Origin: Leucothrix mucor
Lineage (GTDB): Bacteria; Pseudomonadota; Gammaproteobacteria; Thiotrichales; Thiotrichaceae
Length of the DNA: 5,484 nucleotides
Assembly: GCA_011322515.1 (NCBI GenBank)
Contig: DRMS01000185.1
Coordinates: forward strand, 1 to 5,484
Direction: 5' to 3'
Numbering within the stretch: the stretch's first letter is position 1; every line of letters starts with the position of its first letter. Below are positions 1-5,484 of the stretch, in pieces. The notes beneath the pieces are model-generated. The model ran no database searches, was not told the DNA's origin, and saw nothing but the letters and a program-made list of their open reading frames with translations. The position numbers were made by a program, and so were the translations under genes.

Positions 1-837
1 ACACAAACAGTTGAGATGGATGCGCAGCGTTATTATATTCATAGTAAACAACGTTATTTGCCACAGGGCGCACCCACTAGCCCGATGATTAGTAATATTA
101 TTTGTCGTCGTTTGGATGCGCGTTTGCAAGGTCTAGCGACTAAATATGGTTTTATTTATACTCGATATGCCGATGATTTAACCTTTTCTAGCCAACAAAC
201 CGATAAGATTCAAGCGCTGTTAAATTGGGTTAAAGTGACGGTTAAAGAAGAAGGGTTTGTATTACATCCTGATAAAACACGTATTATGCATCAAGGTGCG
301 CGACAGGAGGTGACGGGGATTGTGGTGAACCAATCACTGTCTGTTAATCGTAAGCTGTTAAAGCAATTTAGAGCGCTCTTATTTCAACTTAAAAAAGATG
401 GCTATGCGGGAAAAGAATGGGGTAAAGGCGGCAGTTTATTGCCAACCATTAAAGGCTTTGCTCATTATGTGAAAATGGTTAACCCGCAGAAGGGTGAGCA
501 TTTTTTAGCGCAAATAGCAGAGATTATTGCGCTACACGGCTATCCCTCAGATAAAGAAAAACCTGCACGCAGCCATAAAAAATTCCGTAAAGCATCGGCT
601 ATGGGTCAGTTGCCTTTAGCGTCACAGCATGTTGCTCAACCGCCATCCCCGCCTGATATTGATAAGATTATTCATCATCACGATGTGTTGGATCAGGTGC
701 GTGAGGAGCTAGGTTTGTCTAAGCGAGACCTTCATAAAGAGAGCAAAACAGATAAGCAACAAGCGACAATAAATATTGATACCCCAGATGCAGGTGTATT
801 GGGCTTTATTAAATCTTTATTTGGAGGTAAGTCATGA
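1..837 (+). CDS. Retron-type reverse transcriptase, 5'-truncated by window edge
   Basis: RNA-directed DNA polymerase; in retrons this enzyme copies part of a structured non-coding RNA into msDNA and stays bound to it. The frame is open from base 1 (the ATG at 16 is internal), so motifs 1-3 with the first catalytic Asp are missing, about 150 residues by comparison with a typical retron RT of 300-320. Visible in order: QGAPTSP (motif 4, 64-84), IYTRYADD with the two catalytic aspartates (YADD at 166-177), HPDKT (265-279), VTGIVVN (from 310) and the thumb-like GFAHYVKM (from 454). VTG after the palm is a hallmark of retron RTs and argues against group II intron or DGR enzymes. After the thumb comes a tail of about 96 residues (547-834): basic, then Pro-rich, then charged, ending in a short hydrophobic segment, FIKSLFGG. 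The stop overlaps the next start as ATGA. RT identity is certain; retron assignment is strong, but the msr-msd RNA is outside the window. Confidence 0.93.
   Translation, partial: TQTVEMDAQRYYIHSKQRYLPQGAPTSPMISNIICRRLDARLQGLATKYGFIYTRYADDLTFSSQQTDKIQALLNWVKVTVKEEGFVLHPDKTRIMHQGARQEVTGIVVNQSLSVNRKLLKQFRALLFQLKKDGYAGKEWGKGGSLLPTIKGFAHYVKMVNPQKGEHFLAQIAEIIALHGYPSDKEKPARSHKKFRKASAMGQLPLASQHVAQPPSPPDIDKIIHHHDVLDQVREELGLSKRDLHKESKTDKQQATINIDTPDAGVLGFIKSLFGGKS
823..828 (+). promoter_or_regulatory. Ribosome binding site for the WGR-HEAT gene
   Basis: GGAGGT lies 5 bases before the ATG at 834, inside the last codons of the RT gene (the FGG of its C-terminus). With the ATGA stop/start overlap it fixes the start of the second gene and suggests translational coupling to the RT. 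Confidence 0.85.
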
Positions 838-3800
838 AACTACTTCGTCACACTAGCTTGCGTTTTAAAAAGGATAAATCAGATAAGGTTTATGAAGTTG
901 ATTTACTAGAAACAGGTGGCGATTATCTCGTTCATTTCCGCTATGGACGTTTTGGAGCCAATTTGCGAGAGGGTTGCAAAACCAAGTCCCCTGTTGATTT
1001 ATCCCAAGCGACTAAAATTGCGGATAGTTTATTGGTGAGTAAAATCAATAAAGGCTATTACGTGGATAAAGGCTATGACCCACTCAAGCGTGAAGCAATT
1101 GATGATCAAGCAAGCCAGACAACACCTCAAAATAACGCATCACGCACTCAAAAAATAATAGCGCGATTGGAAAAATTTGCTCAGGCTAAAGACAATACGA
1201 TTGATGGTTATGCTCTAGGGCGCACCTTATGGAAAGCGGGTGAGTTACGCATTAGCCCAATCGCTCCGATTATTAAAAAATTATTAGCCGCCTCTTTAGA
1301 TGAGCCAGCCACTACCTATTATGCAATGTTATGGGCATTAGGTCGCGCAGGTGATGAACAGGGGTTGGCATTAGTTGATAGCTTGAAAAATAAGCTACCT
1401 AAACATACAGACTATATGCTAACGGAAGTAAAGTTAGCTTTAGCGCCACAAGCTGATAATCTAATTCCAGAGTTTGATCGTGAATTAGATATATTGGCTA
1501 GCGCAACAAAAGTAGCGCTGTTTAATGATATTGAAAAAATGTCATTTGAGACGTTAGAGACCAATCAGCGTGAATTTATTAACCACGTTATGGCGTTGCG
1601 AGGAATAACACAAGCGGTAGAGACGGCGCTTGAGCAATTAACCATTGAAGATTTCAATAAGGACGATGAAGCAGAATATATTGCTAAATATTTACCCAAA
1701 GAAATTGCTAATAATTTAGAGGAAGATAAAGCCGCTTACCCCAAATTAGAGGAAGCAATTGATAATTTATTAGAACATCAAAAAAATCAATTAATCGATC
1801 AAAAATTGCTTGAATATCAGTCTGATTTTGAATTGTATCAATCACTCATTAGTCAGATGAATTTATCAAGGGTTTTGGGCGATGATTATTATATCGAGAC
1901 CGTAAAAGATGGACGATTGGAGTGGATTTGGGGACCTGAAAAAAAGCGCTTACGTAAAACGCTGATTGCCGCGCTTAAAAAGGCTGGAAGTGATAAAAAC
2001 ATCCAAAGTTTTTGGCAACGAGTGGTAAATTATGCAGATATTAAATCTAACCAATATATAAGCTTTAGTGCAGATCAAGTGGCTGAATTTAATAAAATCA
2101 TTGCTGAGGCAAATGTAGCTGATAATGTCAATCAGGCATTACAACGCTATTCTCTGAATGAGTATAGCTATAGTTTCAAACGTGAAAATTTAAGTGCCGA
2201 TACCAGAGCCAAATATGAGGATAGTGCTTTTAACAGGGTGCGGGAATTATTTCATGATAAATTTCATGCTCTACGTGCTGAAGCTTTAAAGCCAAAAACG
2301 CAGTTATTAAAGCAATTTCAACAGACGGTATTAGGGACTTATTGGCAGTCTTTAATCAACCCAGCTACACGCTCACTAGCCTTAATTGCGATAAAAAATA
2401 CGCCCGTAAAAGCACCTTTTACACAGACCTTTCGTCGCCTCTATAAAATGGCAGAGTTTCGTGATGATGCGGAAGTATTGGCAATTTTAAATCATTGCCT
2501 AGAGTCAACAGCGCCGAGTCAAAATAATTATTGGCAAGCAAAAAAGAAGCCGTTTTCAAAAGCAACCAAAGCATATTTTAGAAAGCGCATGGTGAGACGT
2601 TTGCAACATATCGCCAAGTTTAATCCTAAGACTTATACGCAAGCTGCAAAGCATATTTTGCTACAAGCGGATGATAGTGAAAAACTGGCGCAGGTAGCGG
2701 AACAGCGACAATTGACGCACTTTCCAAGGCTTCATGCGCTGAACTTTATCCTACATAAAAATAGTCGGATTTTTAGTAAAAACTATATCAATATTTGGTC
2801 ATTAAGCAGAAATAAGCGCACCCAAGAAGCAACGCGTCCAGAAGCTTATGCCGAGCTTTGGAATAAGGCAGAAGAGGATTTATTTGCACTATTGCTAGGC
2901 TGTAAAGCACAGTTGGTAAATGATTTTTCCTATGCCAGACTAGAAGGGAATCAGTCTTATTTAAAGAACGTAACGCAACAAGACTGGATCATACTGGTAC
3001 AAAAACCCTATGAAAATACCGCGCTATTGGGATTAACTTATTTAACCGATGCATTGACTGATATAGCGGTAATGAAAGCGATATTAAGCGCAAAGTTTAG
3101 TAGCGTTAGAGCAAAGGCATTACAGGTATTAGACGGTGAATCATTGGGTGAAAATCCTGATTTATTAGTGCTAATGCTATTGTCAGAACATAATGATGTA
3201 TATGATTTTGCCACGCGCTATTTATACACCGCACAAGCGCACTATCAACTATTAAGCGATCAATTCATCACAGCACTGCTCGATAATGAAAATAATAACA
3301 CAACAACAAAGGAGGAAGGCGCACGCTTATTAGCGCGTATTGAATGGCTATTGCTGCATCCTCTAAAGTCGCAGGCAAGTCTGGATAAAATCAGTTCGCT
3401 ATTAGCGCATCAAACCTTTGAGTTGCAATTCTTAGCCGCTAAATTATTGGAAGTTTCTGCTTATACGTTTGCTGAAATGGAAGATAGTTATCAGCTTATG
3501 TCGCAATCAAATTATCCAGAAATACGTGCAGGCGCAATTGCCCTATTAACCAAACTTCCACAGCAAGAGCAAATCAAACAGCAACAATTATTACTCGATG
3601 CCTTACTGGATGAACATGGCAGATTACGCGAAAAATCGCGTCAAGTGGTGATTACAATTGATGATCAAGCATTCAGGAAAGCGGTATTCGATCATGTTTT
3701 GCCGTCATTTTTTAAAGCAGAGCCCGTGGAAGGATTCTCAGATGATATGCTGGAGCTAGTGGTTGGTTTAGAACCGCTTCATGCCGATATTGATAGCAAT

Positions 3801-4556
3801 CTACTATGGCGTTTACTCAATGCAAAAAGTAAATTGGCAGAATGGGTGGGTGCTATTATTTTACCTGCGCGTACAGCCAGTGAATTTTCTGTTAAACAGC
3901 TTGCCTTATTAAGTAAAAACTCGACCTTAACAGTACGTGATTGGGCGCTAGATGCTTTTGCCGAAGATTTGAGTTTAACCACGGAGAACTATTCCCAAGC
4001 CATTAGTATTCTCGATAACCGTTGGGATGATAGCCGTAGTCGTGCGATTGACTTTTTTAAAACGCGATTTGATCAAAATTTTTGGGATAGTAAACGCACC
4101 ATTGCCGTTTGCGATAATGTCTATGCGGATGTACAGAAGTTTGGACGTGATTTAGTAACACGCTTTTTTCAGCAAGATCAAGGTGAGGAATATCTGCTTA
4201 AACTTAGCCAGCATCCTTCAGCTAATGTGCAATTATTTGTCTCAGGGTTTCTCAAAGAGTACGCCAGTGATCAGTCACAAATTATTCTCTCTCTAGCGCC
4301 CTATTTTAAAACGGTGCTATCACAAGTAAACCGTGGACGTTTGGTTAAAGATCGCGTCATTCGCTTTTTATTTGATGAAGCCATTAAAAATGCAGAGGTT
4401 GCTACGATGGTAGCTGAGCTATTTAGCGATCAATCCATTAGCAGGGTGATTGTCGATAAAATGCAATATATCAAAACACTGTTTAAACTACAGACACAAT
4501 TTAAGCAGATAAAAACACCTGTGGTGATCATTAAACCAGAAGTGAGGGCGCTATAA
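834..4556 (+). CDS. WGR domain protein with HEAT/ARM-like helical repeats (probable retron accessory protein)
   Basis: Large soluble protein of 1240 residues; no signal peptide or membrane segment is evident. Residues about 1-80 form a WGR domain: a strand-rich start (YEVDLL, YLVHF), the signature RYGRFG at 36-41, then a helix and KGYY at 73-76. WGR domains occur in PARPs, where they bind DNA ends, and in MolR/YehI-type bacterial proteins of similar length. The rest is almost wholly alpha-helical with HEAT/ARM-like units, clearest near residues 115-185, 755-800 (SSVRAKALQVL), 865-960 (EIRAGAIALL), 1034-1050 (TVRDWALDAF) and 1125-1145. Residues about 190-420 are charged and helical and I do not recognise them. 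I see no catalytic motif (no Walker A, HNH, PARP or protease signature), so a scaffold or sensor role is inferred. The start is set by GGAGGT and the overlap with the RT stop. Position between an RT and a SWIM-family gene matches the ARM component of type XIII retrons as I recall that class. Being a MolR/YehI-like relative is the alternative description; the two do not exclude each other. Confidence 0.88.
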   Translation: MKLLRHTSLRFKKDKSDKVYEVDLLETGGDYLVHFRYGRFGANLREGCKTKSPVDLSQATKIADSLLVSKINKGYYVDKGYDPLKREAIDDQASQTTPQNNASRTQKIIARLEKFAQAKDNTIDGYALGRTLWKAGELRISPIAPIIKKLLAASLDEPATTYYAMLWALGRAGDEQGLALVDSLKNKLPKHTDYMLTEVKLALAPQADNLIPEFDRELDILASATKVALFNDIEKMSFETLETNQREFINHVMALRGITQAVETALEQLTIEDFNKDDEAEYIAKYLPKEIANNLEEDKAAYPKLEEAIDNLLEHQKNQLIDQKLLEYQSDFELYQSLISQMNLSRVLGDDYYIETVKDGRLEWIWGPEKKRLRKTLIAALKKAGSDKNIQSFWQRVVNYADIKSNQYISFSADQVAEFNKIIAEANVADNVNQALQRYSLNEYSYSFKRENLSADTRAKYEDSAFNRVRELFHDKFHALRAEALKPKTQLLKQFQQTVLGTYWQSLINPATRSLALIAIKNTPVKAPFTQTFRRLYKMAEFRDDAEVLAILNHCLESTAPSQNNYWQAKKKPFSKATKAYFRKRMVRRLQHIAKFNPKTYTQAAKHILLQADDSEKLAQVAEQRQLTHFPRLHALNFILHKNSRIFSKNYINIWSLSRNKRTQEATRPEAYAELWNKAEEDLFALLLGCKAQLVNDFSYARLEGNQSYLKNVTQQDWIILVQKPYENTALLGLTYLTDALTDIAVMKAILSAKFSSVRAKALQVLDGESLGENPDLLVLMLLSEHNDVYDFATRYLYTAQAHYQLLSDQFITALLDNENNNTTTKEEGARLLARIEWLLLHPLKSQASLDKISSLLAHQTFELQFLAAKLLEVSAYTFAEMEDSYQLMSQSNYPEIRAGAIALLTKLPQQEQIKQQQLLLDALLDEHGRLREKSRQVVITIDDQAFRKAVFDHVLPSFFKAEPVEGFSDDMLELVVGLEPLHADIDSNLLWRLLNAKSKLAEWVGAIILPARTASEFSVKQLALLSKNSTLTVRDWALDAFAEDLSLTTENYSQAISILDNRWDDSRSRAIDFFKTRFDQNFWDSKRTIAVCDNVYADVQKFGRDLVTRFFQQDQGEEYLLKLSQHPSANVQLFVSGFLKEYASDQSQIILSLAPYFKTVLSQVNRGRLVKDRVIRFLFDEAIKNAEVATMVAELFSDQSISRVIVDKMQYIKTLFKLQTQFKQIKTPVVIIKPEVRAL
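4544..4548 (+). promoter_or_regulatory. Ribosome binding site for the SWIM-family gene
   Basis: GAGGG within GTGAGGG lies 7 bases before the ATG at 4556, inside the last codons of the WGR-HEAT gene. It is weaker than the site before the second gene but supports this start over the ATG at 4619, which has no purine-rich site ahead of it. Confidence 0.6.
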
Positions 4557-5484
4557 TGGAATTTTCAAGAAAATATCAAGGTACAAGTAACGTCAATAGT
4601 AGTGGTAATGCAACTAATATGAGTTTTGCGCCTGATACTTTACGTGACCCTACCTTCTTTGTAGCAGATTTGGAAAAGCATATCCCCTTTAGAGAAGCAA
4701 TGTCTGCATTGCACCAAGTTGTTGTCTCTGATATGCGCTTTCAGCCTAAAGATAAGGTAGATTATAAAGCGTGGCTAAAAGAGCAAGAGGATATTTTTTT
4801 AGCTGAAGCAATGAGTCAAAAGGCAGAAAAAGAAGCGAAACTAAAGGCATTAAGAGACGCGCTAAAAGAGGTTAATCACAAAGCCAATAAAGCCCTCGCG
4901 CCCTACTATAAGGCAGAGACTAAGTACTTTAATTATCTGTATAAAAATGACTATGATGCATGGTTTGTACTCGACCCTGTTATCACTATACATCCTGATA
5001 ATATCTTCTTTGAATGCTTTTCACAGGATGAATCCAGCTATGGAAAATTAAGCTGTGATTATGAGGTATTCCAAAATATTAGTGAACACGCCTACGGCAC
5101 AACCAATATTGACTACTCCAATACGCTATATCAAGAATTTCAAAAAATACGCGATTATAAAAATACTCAATTTATGATCGACCCCTCAGGTTTTGAAGTA
5201 CAAACCGAACAAAGTGATGCATATAAAGAAGAAAAAATAGACCTGCCTGATAGCTGGGTGCGTGGTTTTTTACAAGTTAGCTCTGCGATGAGCCTGCCTT
5301 TTATCCAGTTTGATCTGCACCCAATGGATATTTATAACCTATTGCTGGTGCTGAAACGACATAAAGAACGCGCCAGTCCGCGCTCAATCCGTTTTATTCT
5401 AATACCCGACCAACCTGTGAAAATGCTGGTTGAACCGTGGGGATTTGAGCTGGTTTGTCACCGTAGCCTTTACAAAGGCAAAAA
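4556..5484 (+). CDS. SWIM zinc-finger family protein (WHSWIM-like), N-terminal part; 3'-truncated by window edge
   Basis: Open for 309 codons with no stop to the window end. I recognise the N-terminal half of the bacterial family that carries a winged-helix region and a C-terminal SWIM zinc finger: RDPTFF (30-35), FREAMSALHQVVVSD (from 45), LDPVIT (139-144), YGTTNID (180-186) and LPDSWVRGF (230-238), in the family's order and spacing. The Cys/His ligands of the SWIM finger and the winged helix would lie beyond the window, so neither can be verified. Residues about 83-125 are a charged Ala/Lys/Glu-rich helix, possibly coiled coil. The first 21 residues (KYQGTSNVNSSGN) are Ser/Asn-rich but resemble the start of relatives, which supports ATG 4556 over Met22 (4619). 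The start overlaps the previous stop as TAATG, implying coupled translation. Such proteins neighbour WGR proteins, for example in the E. coli yeh cluster, and are the WHSWIM partner in type XIII retrons. SWIM fingers can bind DNA or protein; the role here is unknown. Confidence 0.8.
   Translation, partial: MEFSRKYQGTSNVNSSGNATNMSFAPDTLRDPTFFVADLEKHIPFREAMSALHQVVVSDMRFQPKDKVDYKAWLKEQEDIFLAEAMSQKAEKEAKLKALRDALKEVNHKANKALAPYYKAETKYFNYLYKNDYDAWFVLDPVITIHPDNIFFECFSQDESSYGKLSCDYEVFQNISEHAYGTTNIDYSNTLYQEFQKIRDYKNTQFMIDPSGFEVQTEQSDAYKEEKIDLPDSWVRGFLQVSSAMSLPFIQFDLHPMDIYNLLLVLKRHKERASPRSIRFILIPDQPVKMLVEPWGFELVCHRSLYKGK

Larger units (their letters stand above)
1..5484 (+). other. Putative type XIII-like retron operon (RT, WGR-HEAT/ARM, WHSWIM-like)
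   Basis: Three genes in the same direction overlap by 4 bases and by 1 base, so they are almost certainly one transcript with coupled translation. An RT with retron motifs, an ARM/HEAT-repeat protein and a WHSWIM-type protein are the set that, from memory, defines type XIII in the retron classification based on neighbouring genes. Retrons studied so far work as anti-phage systems in which RT, msDNA and effector are linked; that role here is inferred. The msr-msd RNA, promoter and terminator are not in the window, and further genes may follow the third one. Confidence 0.72.

Noticed and set aside
16..18. ATG as the start of the RT
   Set aside because: The frame is open back to base 1 and the first RT motif seen is motif 4, so this Met is internal and the true start is upstream of the window.
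1..837. Group II intron maturase, DGR or Abi-type RT
   Set aside because: The VTG motif after the palm, the QGAPTSP form of motif 4, the lack of a maturase/HNH tail and the partner genes all favour a retron-type RT. No template/variable repeat pair or intron domain V-like hairpin was seen.
1048..1076. Direct repeat ATAAAGGCTAT, two copies 18 bases apart
   Set aside because: It encodes the NKGYYVDKGYD stretch at the end of the WGR domain; it is short, and amino-acid similarity is enough to explain it.
1610..1618. ACAAGCGGT, identical to the core of the Actinobacillus pleuropneumoniae-type DNA uptake sequence
   Set aside because: There is only one exact copy in the window, inside a coding gene, with no paired inverted copy and a non-matching next base. 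This is too little to infer a Pasteurellaceae host.
3308..3315. AAAGGAGG inside the WGR-HEAT gene as an internal ribosome binding site
   Set aside because: No ATG, GTG or TTG follows at a workable distance in a useful frame, so it is explained by coding sequence.
3779..3982. 67-codon open frame on the minus strand
   Set aside because: It lies wholly inside the WGR-HEAT gene, opposite to a long, clearly coding frame, and its translation resembles no family I know. It is a shadow.
4619..4621. Alternative ATG start for the SWIM-family gene
   Set aside because: It has no ribosome binding site, and the 21 residues before it resemble the N-terminus of relatives; the TAATG junction at 4556 is the better start.

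Overview
The window holds three genes on the + strand, packed end to end with overlapping junctions. In order they are the 3' part of a reverse transcriptase (RT) gene with retron-type features (1-837), a complete 1240-codon gene with an N-terminal WGR domain followed by alpha-helical HEAT/ARM-like repeats (834-4556), and the 5' part of a gene resembling the winged-helix/SWIM zinc-finger family (4556-5484, running off the end). Their order and coupling make this a retron-like operon. The best match from memory is the class called type XIII in the published gene-neighbourhood classification of retrons (RT + ARM/HEAT-repeat protein + WHSWIM protein). The parts therefore match a predicted class, but I know of no established mechanism for it, and the WGR head on the repeat protein is a notable detail.

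Layout: the RT frame is open at base 1, so its start, RT motifs 1-3 and the catalytic Asp of motif A lie upstream. So does the place where a retron non-coding RNA (msr-msd) would be expected. The visible RT part carries QGAPTSP, YADD, HPDKT and VTG, then a tail of about 96 residues. The RT stop and the WGR start overlap as ATGA, preceded by GGAGGT. The WGR stop and the third start overlap as TAATG, preceded by GAGG. I see no promoter, terminator, RNA gene, insertion sequence, CRISPR array or long repeat. There is no non-coding stretch anywhere in the window.

Organism: the DNA is A+T-rich (about 40% G+C by eye), with good Shine-Dalgarno sites and ordinary codons. It fits a low-G+C proteobacterium, perhaps a gammaproteobacterium such as Moraxellaceae, but nothing here fixes the taxon.

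Working model (inference): the RT makes msDNA and forms a complex with it and/or the partner proteins. The WGR-HEAT protein is a large scaffold or sensor that may contact nucleic-acid ends, and the SWIM-type protein is a DNA- or protein-binding partner. No nuclease, protease, NADase or membrane toxin domain is visible, so what the effector does is open.
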